Shown piece by piece: positions 10,240 through 22,872 of a stretch of DNA of 64,000 nt. A program made the position numbers and the translations under genes. The stretch is from NCBI GenBank assembly GCA_035236585.1, contig CP141132.1, positions 24,697,445-24,761,444 of the forward strand, read 5' to 3'. Under the pieces are notes generated by a model. The model did not search any database. It was not told where the DNA came from and saw nothing but the letters and a program-made list of their open reading frames with translations. Position 1 is the stretch's first letter. Every line of letters starts with the position of its first letter. Source of the stretch: Warburgia ugandensis (Eukaryota > Streptophyta > Magnoliopsida > Canellales > Canellaceae).

Positions 10240-12938
10240 TCTGACGACCTGTGTTTTCCCATGCATTTTTAAATGCAATATCTAATTCCTAAGGTGGGAT
10301 GCATCCCTATTTGAAAACCATTTTATAAAAACCATGCAATGCAGCGGAAAACCTTTTAGTTTTAAACTCATTTTGAAAACCCCGAGTGTCATTTGCTTTC
10401 ACAACAATCAAAGTAGTGTTTGAAAACTTCAGAAACCACAAATGTTTTTCCCCAGGTCTATCCAGTCACAGCTCACGGCCCAATTGTAAATAAATACAAA
10501 TACATGTCCAAAGGGTAGAGTGTTTACTTACATGTATAATTGTCTCCTTTTTGATTCACTTGCTTGTAGCACTAACATAGGTGTCCTCTACTCGTGGATG
10601 GAACTATCCTGAAAAATGTTAAGGATAGGGTGAGTATATATTATACTCAGTAGGAGTCTATCACTACTAGTTGTATAATGCATGCGGTGTTTAAAATCAT
10701 GTGCTCTTTCAAAACATGTGCATGTCTGAATACTCAAGTTCAATATATCAATATTAAAATCCATTATCAAACCGAAATACTAACGACTTAAAGGATCACA
10801 TAATCCAAATCGAAAGTATCATATATATCATAACATTATGATATGCATAAGATGCTTCATTGAATCCAACTCATGTATATCTAGTATGGTATGGTCGACC
10901 AACCTCATATCATGCCATATGCAATGCAAATAAATCATCAAACCATAGGATCCAACTATGCCCACGACCTCGCCGCCGTGTGGTCCCCGGGTACCTGAGG
11001 ACACAGCGTCATAGCCTCCACGGGGCATATGACACATCGACCTAGTGCCGTGACACCAGTGGTAGCCCCCTGTACCACATGTAGTCGACGTAGGGACATG
11101 CCCTTTTTGGGCGTGGTACCCATCCACCTAATAGTGGCAGAGGCTGAAGGCCAACCCAAACCTCTCGGCATAGCGCCCACGAGCTTATCAGCCCAAATCA
11201 TATCCGATCAAACAAGCGAAAACCCCTTTTTCAAAACTTGTCCTCTTTGGGTACCTCACAACTGCCTGGCCCTTGGCACTCCAACGTCTTTTGGTAACCC
11301 TCAAGGACATGCAATTTTTGCAAGAACTTAATGCTCACAAATCATGCAATGTATGCAATAGTTTGCAAAACATATCTATGCATAATGTATATGCAATTAT
11401 TTAAAAAACATGTCTATGCATAAAGCATTTATCACATGCATGCTGAATTAAGTCATGCTAATCAAGTCATATACTTAAAACATTTATTCGCAAAACAATC
11501 ATAGTTCTTTTAAAAGAATCTAGTAGCAATAGAGCACCTACCTCAAAGTCTCCTTGAAACACGTCCTTTATCGCTCAACCCGCCCCCGAGTCTCATTTAT
11601 AAACTCTTGGGTATAAATGGATACAAGGAGTCCTAATTAATTTTAGTCTATTTAGACATTAGACCACTAGCCCTGCCTATTGGGTCCCTGGTTCTTGCCT
11701 ATGATGTGGGCCTACTATTCCATAGCTAACTTTGTAAATTGTCCTTTAATCTTAGCTTTATAGTCTTGTTGCACGTGTCCCAGTTCCCTCACGTGCGTGT
11801 GCACCTAAAGGCCGTGTCAGGGACCGCATTTTTGCACGCGCACATGCATGCTCAGGTGACGTGCTATGACGTGCATCATCACATGGGCGGACCTTGTATC
11901 ATGGCGTGTCTCAGCTCCCAGGGCACCCCGTGCACCCTGATCGAGCCAGGACCCATGCCCTATGTCGCGCGAGCACTCGAGGGCCGCTCCTGGGACAGTG
12001 TACGCACTGTCGTACGCCCAGAGCCTATCCCTGGGACCCTGTCCCAGGCGCACATGGAGCAAGGTGTCCCTGGGATGCTTGGCTCGTGCAAGGTTGTCTG
12101 GACCTGGCTTGGGCATTGTGTTCGTGCAGGGTTGTTTGAACGGCTTGGGAACGTCCTCCAGCCCAAAAATTTGGCTAGAAAAAGGTTAGATCTAGCATGG
12201 ATCTTGGCCTGGGGGAAGTGAAATGGAGGAAAGGGAAGGAGGGGCTTACCTGGGTAGCCTGGGGATGCCCTTTTCTGGGTGGTGCAGCTCCTCCTTTCCG
12301 CCTGAAAACCCTTGGCTGTTGGAAACTTGAAGAAGGGGAAAACCCCATTGCCAAGACTGGAGAGAAGAGAGGGGAATGGGGAGACGGGAATGGCCGGCTT
12401 GACTTGGGCCTGGCCATTGCCGAAAAACTTAGAGAGATGGGTTTGAGACGGGTTTCTAGTTTTGCCGGAAACCCCAGTCTCAAACGATTGGAAAAAACCC
12501 GTTTTGAAGAAGGGGGAAGATAGGGTTTTTATAGAGGAGTGAAAGGCAGTGCCCCTCAATGGTGGTGCCGCCATTTTCCCTGATGTATTCTAGAGAAATC
12601 ATAAAAGAATGGGTTTCTAGGAGGGTCTAGAGGTTGAAGATGACAGGGGGTGCCATTATCAAAACGGCCCCCTGCATTTTTCATCCTTTTTCGTTTTTCT
12701 ATTTTATTTTTAGAAATACCCCTATCTTTAAATGGCTGTAACTTCCTCATACAAACTCCGTTTTGGGTGATTTTTGAGGCGTTGGATTTCATTTTTTGAG
12801 TAGAATCTAATGGTACTAAGTTCCCTCACAAATTCCTTCATTTACTATTTTAAATAAAGTGAAATATTTAACTCAGTTTATTTCCTATAGAATGTTCAAT
12901 TTTTGTTAAAAATAGTGTAAATTGCTCAGGCATTACAT
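10240..12938 (-). repeat. 3' LTR of E2 (copy A)
   Basis: On the minus strand it starts TGTAATGCCTGAGC at 12938 and ends at 10240, where the terminal TGTGACG of its relatives reads TCTGACG on the plus strand, a point change. The GC-rich middle (11760-12180) holds alternating purine-pyrimidine runs. A TATA box lies at 12525-12536 on the minus strand. The long overlapping open frames at 11739-12574 on both strands are by-products of this GC-rich part. Copy A is closest to copy B and less like C and D. Confidence 0.92.
12525..12536 (-). promoter_or_regulatory. TATA box of E2 LTR copy A
   Basis: The minus strand reads CTCTATAAAAAC, about 0.4 kb inside the LTR start. The same box occurs at the equivalent place in all four LTRs of this family. 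Copy A is the 3' LTR, so it would read outward from the element. Confidence 0.7.
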
Positions 12939-12958
12939 TATTACCCCCTTAAAAGAAT
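12939..12958 (-). promoter_or_regulatory. Polypurine tract of E2
   Basis: On the minus strand CTTTTAAGGGGGTAATAA directly precedes the 3' LTR, preceded by TTTCGAGGACGAAATT. It would prime plus-strand DNA synthesis. The equivalent in E3 is at about 25749-25768. Confidence 0.85.
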
Positions 12959-15900
12959 TTCGTCCTCGAAATTCCATAAATTATCATCTTCAAGGTATTT
13001 TGTCCCTTAGATAACTTTTGGTGAATGCATTCTCTCCTTAGGAATCAAATCTAGGCTCATCCTCAATTTATCATTTTTATTGTTCCTTCTATAAGGCCTT
13101 ACCTATAAGGGCCGCTTTCGCTGCGTACTCTGATGCACACTCTTATACGTGCTAGTTTAACCATAGCGGTTTCTAGCTGTAATTCATCTATCTCGAAATC
13201 CTTAGATGCCCATACTTTTCTTATCGTGTATAGGATAGTCTCCTCGTAAGATTATGCTTCTATATTCATGTATAAATTGCTGCATACTTCTTTGAGATCA
13301 TATGATCTTATTTCTCCTATTTTGAATATCATAGGATAATCCCTTTTTCTTTTTATCTTTCATCTAATGATCTCTTCATCATCCATATCTCCTTCTAATG
13401 GTTGGTTATATGTCATTAGTAAGAGTCCAAAAATTTACCTTCTTTCCATTGTGTCTAACTTTGCTTGTTATCTTTCATATTTGTCCCTAAGATACTTCAA
13501 TACCTGACATGGTATCACGTGATCTACAGCCAAACCCTTGATTAACTTCAAATTTCAACTGTCTGTCGTTTTCCATATGTGACTTTATTCCTCGACCAAA
13601 GTTACATTCAAAATAAAATCATGAAAGCCAATTAGTAGCTTCTTCCATCGGGGACCTTATCATATACTGAAAGTAAATGTCATAACTCCATATCCAGTTT
13701 CATAATTATTGAATTCATTAAACGCTTTCCTCTGTGAAGATTTTATCCAAACTTAAGTCGATTCATCATCATGGGTCAAATGTTCTTGTCCAGAGGCCTA
13801 TCTTACTATTCACATCAATTTGTCATTAGGATTTTCAATAATGTTCCTATTCATGCAAAGCAAAAAGTCTCTTATTCATAACCGAGTACCCTTACTAGGT
13901 CATGATTGAATCCTTTATCATCCTCTTTTGTCCTTTCTTTTCTTGATGGTTTTCTTTGTAACCTTTCAGTCCAAAAGTTCCATACCTAATCCAGTAGGGT
14001 TAGTCCTTAGGAAATTCCTTCAATTGATTTTTCCTGCTTGGTATATGCTCATAACAACTAACTATTTGTCTAAAGGCAACGTAATATTAAATCTTCACCT
14101 TATATCTAGCCATCTCTCCTTTTCTCCTTCCATCCCCTATGTCAATATATTGTTCAATCTTTTACCAAGGCTTCATCGTCAATCATACAGTCTGTATTGT
14201 CAGGAGGTATCCTCATAAGTAGTGATTTTCTCAATTCCTCAATTTTTTTTTTATTTTTCAAGTGCCTCCTTATTTTATCTTTCAAGTGCCTTCTCATACT
14301 TAGCTTATAATAGTAATAATTCTCCTTCAATAGCAATTATATCAAATTGTACTGAAGTTGTCAACTCAACAAGTTTAACAATACTCAGGTAAGCATAAAC
14401 ATTTTCTTAGACATAGAAAGACTTTATTCGATTACCTATTGATCTCTTTCCAGATATATCTATGTCATAAGCTCAAGGGCCTCTAACATGATCAATACTT
14501 ATTTGCCTTCTTTTTGAATCCAAGTCAGCAGTATTTTTTAGACTCAAAGTAATTTCTTTACCTTGTCATGGTAGCCATTAAGGTTTGAAAAAAAAATCTT
14601 TCACTTTGGTTTAGATCACTTCTTATTTTTTCTTCTGTCTCAGTTGTTACTGTATTTATTGTACTTGTAGCTCCTCCATGATGTGGCCTAATCAACTCCA
14701 TGATATGGCCTAATCAACTGACCTCATACCCTCAAATGTCTTAGTTTAACATGTACTTCTTTCAAGAAAACTCAAGTCTAAAGACTTATAACATCCTTCT
14801 GATTATATAACTTCGACTACTAACTCATAGACACTAACATACTTGATTAATTAGGGTGGGATACCTTTATTTAGTCAATAATACTCAATAATGGTCTTAA
14901 AATATTTAGTCTTCCAATTTATGATAGCAAGACCTTCATTTGATCCTTGATGGTACCCTTCTTGCTGAAGATAGATAGATGGACAAGTCATTGTCCTAGC
15001 CTAATTCCTTTTTCAATATAACTTTATTTACTCATATAGTGGCAAGGTGAGATATCACCAAATTTTCCTTTTTATTACATCCATTGGTGTTCCCCATAAG
15101 CTAATTGATCTGATAAGAATCTAATTGTAATAATTGATATCAAACCATTTGTAGGATTTTAATTTCTAGTTGGTGACCATTCTTCTTCTAAAATTTCTTG
15201 TCGCATAATCTCCTGAAATTCGATACTCTACTCAAAATCTTAAACCCCATATGCTTTCTCTCTTTTATACTCTTTTACAATAAGATCACCAACTCATCTA
15301 TTATTATTCCTTCGAATTTGATTGGTTTATCTTCCCAGATGATTCAAGATGAAAAATTTCTATGGATCTTTTCTTTCCTCAATAAAGTCATGACCTTTTT
15401 CTTTTGAATATTCAATATTCATTGAGTACTGGTAGTTACATCTTTATCTCTTTCTCTCTTTTCTTCAAAATCCTCATTTGGTCTACCTGGATCAATGTCT
15501 CTATATGCTTTGTTGCATATAATTGATACTTCATCTATTCTTTTACTTAACAGATATGATAAATTGAATGCTTGTCAGAAATTCTAAACTGTCTTAAGAT
15601 CATTGAAATCCTCAATTGCTTATAGCCTTAACAAAATTCATACAATGTCTTAATAATGGCATTGATGTTTTGATCATGCTATACTTCTCTTACAAGTTCA
15701 TGTTAGGATCAATCTATTATCATCCTTAGTATTATCATCAAAATCTTTTGATAACTTGGTCGAATTCATTTCCTTATCATATTAGTGTTATGTTTCTCTT
15801 AATCACATAATATGTCACTTGTATGCATCTTCTGATTTGCTCCATAATACTCAGGTAGTTATTAGTCGATATCACTTCACTCTTCATGAGACTCCAATGA

Positions 15901-16477
15901 AGGTATCCAAAATTGAGCTAAGTCTTTCAGGATCCATACCTTTGTGATCTAGTACGAGTCACAGTTATTTCCTAATATTCTCTTGCATTCTCATCCCTCT
16001 TAGATTCTCATTAAAATCTTCAAAGTCTGTCTTTTACGTCCCCTATCGTACTTATATCATATCCTTGTGATAGTGTACTCATATTCTGATATTCTTTATG
16101 ATGGTAAGATAGCCATCTAGGTTCTTTGATTTTCTCACCTTTAGTGAGATTAATCTACTAACAAGTCCACTAACATCTTCATTCATCATAATATGATCCA
16201 TATATGAGTTTTCATATTTGCACCACACAACAATCCTTAATCCTTAAGTCGTCTAAGACTAGATTTTGGATAAGGGTTGCACTATCCTCTACCTAATTAT
16301 TTGTTAAACCAAGCTGTGTTTCACCTATTTATTTATGGTGACATGCCTTGAGCATTAATAGTGTAATCCTCAAATAGAATTAGTCATCTCTACTTCTCCT
16401 TTCCATCTTACTTCTTCTTGATTTTCTCTATTGTCTATGACCCTTGGACATGCTGGACTAGCTGTGAAAGGATAAAA
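12959..16477 (-). other. Interior of E2, no recognisable genes
   Basis: About 3.5 kb of AT-rich DNA without open frames longer than about 100 codons. I looked for protease, RT, integrase and chromodomain motifs on the minus strand and found none. The sequence is nevertheless closely similar, block by block, to the E3 interior (25769-29126), so the two copies derive from one already non-coding or heavily decayed ancestor. This fits a LARD-like element with a conserved non-coding body. An ancient coding region decayed beyond recognition cannot be excluded. Confidence 0.7.
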
Positions 16478-16494
16478 CCTGGGCTCTGATACCA
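16478..16494 (-). promoter_or_regulatory. Primer binding site of E2 (initiator tRNA-Met)
   Basis: The minus strand reads TGGTATCAGAGCCCAGG two bases after the 5' LTR end, matching the usual initiator tRNA-Met primer site of plant LTR elements. It fixes E2 as minus-oriented. Confidence 0.92.
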
Positions 16495-16496
16495 AC

Positions 16497-19192
16497 TGTG
16501 ATGACCCGGGTTTTCTCGTGCATTTTTAAATGCAATATCTAATTCCTAAGGTGGGATGCATCCCTATTTGAAAACCATTTTATAAAAACCATGCAATGCA
16601 GCGGAAAACCTTTTAGTTTTAAACTCATTTCGAAAACCCCGAGTGTCATTTGCTTTCACAACAATCAAAGTAGTGTTTGAAAACTTCAGAAACCACAAAT
16701 GTTTTTCCCCAGGTCTATCCAATCACAGCTCACGACCCAACTGGAAATAAATACAAATACATGTCCAAAGGGTAGAGTGTTTACTTACATGTATAATTGT
16801 CTCCTTTTTGATTCACTTGCTCGTAGCACTAACATAGGTGTCCTCTACTCGTGGATGGAACTATCCTAAAAAATGTTAAGGATAGGGTGAGTATATACTA
16901 CACTTAGTAGGAGTCTATCACTACTAGTTTTATAATGCATGCGATGTTTAAAATCATGTGCTCCTTCAAAACATGTGCATGTCTGAACACTCAAGTTCAA
17001 TATATCAATATTAAAATCCATTGTCAAACCAAAATACTAACAACTTAAAGGATTACATAATCCAAATTGAAAGTATCATATATATATATATCATAACATT
17101 ATGATATGCATAAGATGCTTCATTGAATCCAACTCATGGATATCTAGTATGTTATGGTCGACCAACCTCATATCATGCCATATGCAATGCAAATAAATCA
17201 TCAAAGCATAGGGTACAACTATGCCCACGACCTCACCATCGTGTGGTCCCCGGGTACTTGAGGACATAGCGTCATAGCCTTCACGGGGCATATGACACAT
17301 CGACCCAGTGTCGTGACACCAGTGGTAGCCCCCTTTACCACATGCAGTCGACGTAGGGACATGCCCTTTTTGGGCATGGTACCCATCCACCTAATAGTGG
17401 TAGAGGCTGGAGGCCAACCCAAACCCCTCGGCATAGCGCCACGAGCTTATCAGTCCAAATCATATCCGATCAAACAAGTGAAAACCCCTTTTTCAAAACT
17501 TGTCCTCTTTGGGTCCCTCACAACTGCCTGGCCCTCGGCACTCCAGTGTCTTTTGGTAACCCTCAAGGACATGCAATTTTTGCAAGAACTTAATGCTCAC
17601 AAATCATGCAATGTATGCAATAGTTTGCAAAATGTATCTATGCATAATGTATATGCAATTATTTAAATAACATGTCTATGCATAAAGCATTTATCACATG
17701 CATGCTGAATTAAGTCATGCTAATCAAGTCATATACTTAAAACATGTATTGGCAAAATAATCATAGTTCTTTTAAGAGAATCTAGTAACGATAGAGCACC
17801 TACCTCAAAGTCTCCTTGAGTCACATCCTTTATCGCTCAACCCATCCCCAGGTCTCATTTATAAACTCCTGGGTATAAATGGATACAAGGAGTCCTAATT
17901 AATTTCAGTCTATTTAGACATTAGACCGCTAGCCCTGCCTATTGGGTCCCTGGTTCTTGCCTATGATGTGGACCTACTATTCCATAGCTAACTCTGTAAA
18001 TTGTCCTTTAATCTTGGCTTTAAAGTCTTGTTGGGTCCACGTGTCCTACTTCCCTCATGTGCGTGTGCGCTTAAAGGCCGTGTCAGGGACCGCATTTTTG
18101 CACGCGCACATGCATGCTCAGGTGACGCACTATGACGCGCATCATCGCACGGGCACACCTTGTATCATGGTGCATCTCAGCTCCCAGGGCACCCCGTGCA
18201 CCCTGATCAAGCCAGGACCCGTGCCCTACGTCACGCACGCACCCGAGGGCCGCTCCTGGGACAGTGTACGCACTGTCGTACTCCCAGAGCCCATCCTTGG
18301 GACCCTGTCCTAAGCGCACATGGAGCAAGGAGTCCCTGGGATGCTTGGCTCATGCAAGGTCGTCTGGACTTGGCTTGGGCGTTGTGTTCGTGCAGGGTCA
18401 TTTGAACGGCTTGGGAACATCGTCCAGCCCAGAAATTTGGCTGGAAAAAGGTCAGATCCGGCATGGATCTTGGCCTGGGGGAAGTGAAACAGAGGATAGG
18501 GAAGGAGGGGCTTACCTGGGTAGCTTGGGGATGCCCTTTTCTGGGTGGTGCGGCTCCTCCTTTCTGCCTGAAAACCCTTGGCTGCTGGAAACTTGAAGAA
18601 GGGGAAAACCCCATTGCCAAGACTAGAGAGAAGAGAGGGGAATGGGTAAACGAGAATGGCCGGCCTGACTTGGGCCTGGCCATTGCCAGAAAACTCAAAG
18701 AGATGGGTTTGAGACGGGTTTCTGGTTTTTCCAGAAACCCCAGTCTGAAACGACTGGAAAAAACCCGTTTTGAAGAGGGGGGAAGATAGGGTTTTTATAG
18801 AGTGAAAGGCGGTGCCCCTCAATGGTGGTGCCGCCATTTTCCCTGGTGTATTCTAGAGAAATCGTGAAAAAACGGGTTTCTGGGAGGGTCTAGAGGTTGA
18901 AGATGACAGGGGGTGCCGTTATCAAAACGGCCCCCTGCTTTTTTCGTCCTTTTTTGTTTTATTTCCAGAAATACCCCTATCTTTAAACGTCTGTAACTTT
19001 CTCATACGAACTCCGTTTTGGGTGATTTTTGAGGCGTTGGATTCCATTTTTCGAATAGAATCTAATGGTTCTAAGTTCCCTCACAAATTATTTCGTTTAA
19101 TATTTTAAATAAAGTGAAACATTTAACTCAGTTTATTTCCTATAGAATGTTCAATTTTCGTTAAAAATAGTGTAAATTGCTCGGGCATTACA
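16497..19192 (-). repeat. 5' LTR of E2 (copy B)
   Basis: It starts on the minus strand with TGTAATGCCCGAGC at 19192 and ends with CCCGGGTCATCACA at 16497, giving perfect TG...CA ends. It is very similar to copy A over its full length, with single-base differences and small indels. A TATA box at 18791-18802 should have driven the element transcript towards lower coordinates. Spurious open frames at 17942-18837 were not counted as genes. Confidence 0.93.
18791..18802 (-). promoter_or_regulatory. TATA box of the E2 5' LTR
   Basis: The minus strand reads CTATAAAAACC, conserved in copies A to D. A GC-rich inverted repeat lies about 110 bases upstream on the minus strand. As this is the 5' LTR, it is the likely promoter of E2. 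Confidence 0.7.
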
Positions 19193-19197
19193 AAATC

Positions 19198-20897
19198 AAA
19201 CTTAGAAGAGGAAGGGTGAGAAGCTTTAAAAGAGGAAGAAGGCAAGGGAGATGATGGATCTCTCAGACGGTGCTTCACTGTAGGATTGTAGAAGCCGAGC
19301 ACGGTAGAGAAGAAGACCACTGTTGAAGAGTTCCTCCGTTCCATGTTCACTCCCATTATCTCTCCTTTTCTCCTCCTTCCTCTACTTGTCTCACTGTCTA
19401 TCTCTAGGTTTCGACCACAATAGGAAAATTAACTCACACTGTAGTTCTCTGTCTCTCTTTCTCCTTCACTCCCTATCTTTCCCACTCCTGTCTCCTTCCT
19501 CACCTCTCTCATTTTCATCATCTATAGGGTTCCCGTAGGAAACATGGAACTTAGCTCTCCTCTCCTTGCATCATCATTTTCTTTTTCCTCCATTTCAGTC
19601 CTTATTTCCCATCATTCCCAACAAACATTTGTTTCTAGATTTTCTTTCTTTGCCTACTCTCCCTTGGTTCCTTATTTCTTGTCCATTCTCTCTCAACCTT
19701 ACCAGTCACACCTGTTCATCTCTCTTAGCCATCACCTCCTTCCTTGTTTAAACTCTTCACTGTAGAGGAGAGAATGATAGCAATCTTCACTGCAAATCCT
19801 TAGCTATCTGCCTATCCCATCCACTATTTCCTAATCCCTATCATTGTCACAGTTTGTTCTTCCTTAGTTTCCCAACTTCTTTCTCAATTTATCCTTCGTT
19901 CTCATTGTCCACCATCACTTCCAACCTTTGTTGCTTTAACCATGAACTTTTATGATTTTTCTCACTTGAATTTTTGTTTATTTTACACTGATTTCTCTCC
20001 AAAATTCTTCCTTTTTTTGTTCTTTACATCTAGAGGAGAAAACCTAAGTTGAGTTTCACCCAAAATTTCATTCCTTCACTTCATTTTCTCTCTCCCTACA
20101 TTATCTTCCTCCTCAAGATGTTCTCTTCTTTGTTTGATTAAAACTAGAAAATTGGAAAAAATGTAATTTTGCCCTTCAATCTTTAATTTTAATTCCATTT
20201 TCATCCAAGTTTTGTCTTTTTCCTTAAGTCTTCTTATTCTTAACCAAGTTTTAAGTTATATAGGTTTTGTGCTATTCTCATATTATTATAGGAATTAACT
20301 AATCTATACCTTGTTTGATTTAAGCTTAACAGAATCAATGGTTTAACTTTAACCAATTGGATCACTTTATTTCCTTGGCCTTTTCTTATTATATTTCATT
20401 CAATTCTTAGATCTTCATATTTAGAATAACTCCTACTTGATCCATTGGTCTTGATCTTCAATATGAAATACAAAAATTTGATTTAAGCCATCCAAATCCA
20501 AATTTCTTTGCCTAGTCCAGATTATCAAAATTTTAAATGATCTTAACAATTTGGCCATTGAATCCTTAATTAGAGATATGGGTGAAAGATTGATGAAGGT
20601 TGATCAACTCTAATAAGACCAAATTTGAAGAAATTTACCATGATCAAGCTAGGAAAGTATATGTTAGTTGTTATTTCTTTTAAATTTTTGTCTTTTTAGT
20701 TTAGAAATTTTGTACTTTTGATTAATGCAATAGATCTGCAATTTGAGTTTCCTATTATTTAATTTTATAATATTTATTTTAATGAGTAGGTAATTAAATT
20801 TTATCTAAAATCCATTTTCATTAAGTCAAGTCCCTATGGAATTGACCCATGCTTGCATAAGCAGTACCACAATAGCCCGTGCGAAAAACAATCAATA
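19198..20897 (+). repeat. Athila-type LTR on plus strand, right part
   Basis: Continuation of the LTR that begins at 9700, after E2 and its target duplication. It is C/T-rich at 19320-19760 and ends with CTTGCATAAGCAGTACCACA, ATAGCCCGTGCG and ACAATCAATA. These closely match the end of the E1 LTR read on the minus strand. The Ser/Phe/Leu-rich open frames at 19323-19765 reflect the pyrimidine bias only. Confidence 0.82.
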
Positions 20898-22451
20898 TGT
20901 GAAATAAAAAATGATGCACTTATGGGAGTCTAGCATGATGTATGTGATAACCCTTCCATTCAACAAGACAATTTCATTTTTCATAGCTTTGTTTTCTTGT
21001 TTTACTTTGTTCAAGGATGAAAGAATCCTCTTTTAGCAACTTTGATTTGGAATGGCTTCTTTTGAGAATCAACAAGCCTCTCCTCTACCTCTTATTTTTC
21101 TTAAACATCATGTCTTATATTTTCATATAAATTAGATATAATCCCTCAAATTTTTGCATATTCAAATATCTAATTGTAGTTAAGTTTCCAATTCTAGAAT
21201 TCATCCTTAGCATTCATTTTTTATTTTATTTTTTAATTTTGTAGTATTCATTGTGGCATCCACCATGTTCAATTCTTAGTTCCTAATTTCTAGCATTTGC
21301 CTTATGTTCTAGTTCAAAGTAAGTTTCTGAAATTTGGCAATTCATTTTATTTTATTCATATATATCATGTTGAATTTTTCTAGTGTATAGTTGAACTAAT
21401 ATTTGTATGTCTACCTCCCTCCTATTTGTTTTTTCATGCTTTTCAAAATAGCTTCTCTCTCTCCAATTTAGGACTAGTTTCTAATTCCTTCTATGCTCTT
21501 GATCACATGAATGTTTCTAATTCATTGTATGACTTTGATTACATTCATGTGTTTTGTACATTGTTTTGTGTGTTTCCACTTTCATGTATGTCTTTAGATC
21601 TATGCACATCATGTTTCTTTAGATCTATGCATTGTATGTTTCTTTAGATCTATGAGTTCTATCTTTCTAGTGCCTACCTTGGCATAGAGATTTTTCTAAT
21701 TCCTAGCTTCTTGTGTTGGTGCCTTTGCATAATACTAGTTTCTTGTGTTGACATGCACTTTATTTTTCCATTCTTTAGGTCTTTGCATCTCTATTATGAT
21801 GAATATTTCTTTAGTTTCTTTGTATACATGTTTCCAATTTTTATATTAGTCCATGTCTCTAACATATAAGATCATATGTATAGTTCATTTCTTCACAATC
21901 ACGGTATAATTCCCTTCATTATTAATCTTTTAAGTGATATGTGTGTGTAAGTTCTTTCTTTGAATGACTTAAATTGGATGTCCTTATCTATGTTTTTTGT
22001 ACTTATTCTATGTTGTTAAGTTAGTGAAATGTAAGTTCAAACTAACTAATCTTTTAAAGCTAGAAGAATAAGGGGTTTGGGTTGCTTGCACTCCCTACTG
22101 CTTTAGTTCTTAGACATGAACATAGATCTTTGTTTAGTGGAATCATTTGAGTCATCAGGATCCTAAGGCCCATTTTACCTTAGGTGACAACTTGCTCTCA
22201 TAATCTACTAAGGTCAGATGAATCTAGGTTAGAAACTGAAATACAATCATTGGAAAAGATGAAAGTTACCTTTAGTCCCTCTTCCCCACTTCATTTAGAG
22301 ACTAATTCAAGTTAACAGAAACATATGAATTTCATAAATTATTTTTAATCTCCATTTCAAATAAAATCACAATTTCTAACCTAGAAAGATAAAAGTTCCC
22401 TCTCTTGTGAAATAATAGATTATATCTCTAGCTCACAACATTACAAACCAT
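20898..22451 (+). other. Leader-like or unassigned AT-rich region with weak primer site
   Basis: TGATGCACTTATGGGAG at 20912-20928 resembles a decayed tRNA-Asp primer site, with about two thirds of positions matching and one gap, in the right place after the LTR. If real, 20930 onwards is a leader, but it does not align clearly with the E1 leader. Three short tandem units of about 25 bp with TTTAGATCTATG lie at 21584-21660. I see no protein or RNA gene. Confidence 0.4.
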
Positions 22452-22816
22452 AGAGTGAATTGAGTGGTGAAGGTTTCAAGAAGGCACAAGTTCATGAACA
22501 AGCAATGAATCTACTCTATTGTGTACCAGATGTTAATGAGTTCAACATGCTTTCAACTTGTGAATTTTTTGAAGAAATTTGGAACAAGTTGAAAGTCACC
22601 CAAGGAAAAATAGATGGAAGATAACGAGAATTTCCAGTCCATGAATATGAGTTGGTCTCCATGAAGCCTAACGAATCCATTATAGAGATAGTTACAAGGT
22701 TCACCAACAAAAGAAAGACCCTTAATGTATTTTGGCATGGTATTTACAAATGGTGAGGTGCTCAGCAAGATTCTTAGGTCTTCTAATATCGTCATTGCCA
22801 TACAAGAGGAAAAGTA
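22452..22816 (+). pseudogene. Decayed copia-type gag (UBN2 domain) fragment
   Basis: The plus-strand translation gives FKKAQVHEQAMNLLYCVPDV, NEFNMLSTCEFFEEIWNKLK, VHEYELVSMKPNESI and VTRFTNKRKTLN. After a frame change NGEVLSKILRSSNIVIAIQE follows. This residue order is that of the UBN2 gag-polypeptide domain of plant Ty1/copia elements (recognised by eye). In such elements this domain forms the particle shell. There is an in-frame stop after KIDGR, at least one frameshift, and the sequence stops abruptly at 22816 where an LTR start begins. It is the only copia trace I found. Confidence 0.78.
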
Positions 22817-22872
22817 TGTAATATCCCAAATTTTGTACCATTTTTGAGTTTAATGAAAATTTAGAGTTTATC
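22817..22872 (+). repeat. Start of a chromovirus-like LTR, cut by E3
   Basis: TGTAATATCCCAAATTTTG at 22817 begins sharply where the copia gag stops. A second similar start, TGTAATGTCCCAAATATTTTC, lies at 32174 with about 50 bp of recognisable similarity. E3 inserted at 22872; the LTR should resume at 31969. Confidence 0.55.

Larger units (their letters stand above)
10240..19192 (-). mobile_element. E2: non-autonomous chromovirus-like LTR retrotransposon
   Basis: Two direct LTRs of about 2.70 kb (10240-12938 and 16497-19192) flank a 3.56 kb interior. On the minus strand the 5' LTR is the right copy, followed by an initiator tRNA-Met primer site at 16494-16478. A polypurine tract precedes the left LTR. 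The five bases AAATC occur at 10235-10239 and again at 19193-19197, a target site duplication. The tract with upstream TTTCGAGGACGAAATTC is typical of Tekay/Del-type chromoviruses (family knowledge). No gag or pol remnant was recognised in the interior, so it probably depended on proteins of an autonomous relative. It interrupts an Athila-type LTR. Confidence 0.92.

Noticed and set aside
11960..12574. 204-residue minus-strand frame (starting MAAPPLRG) with similar frames in LTR copies B, C and D
   Set aside because: The frame begins upstream of and runs through the TATA box, so the LTR transcript would not contain its start. Similarity among copies follows from LTR homology. No known domain.
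18083..18596. Several overlapping open frames on both strands of LTR copy B
   Set aside because: GC-rich sequence with few stops; frames are not kept intact between copies.
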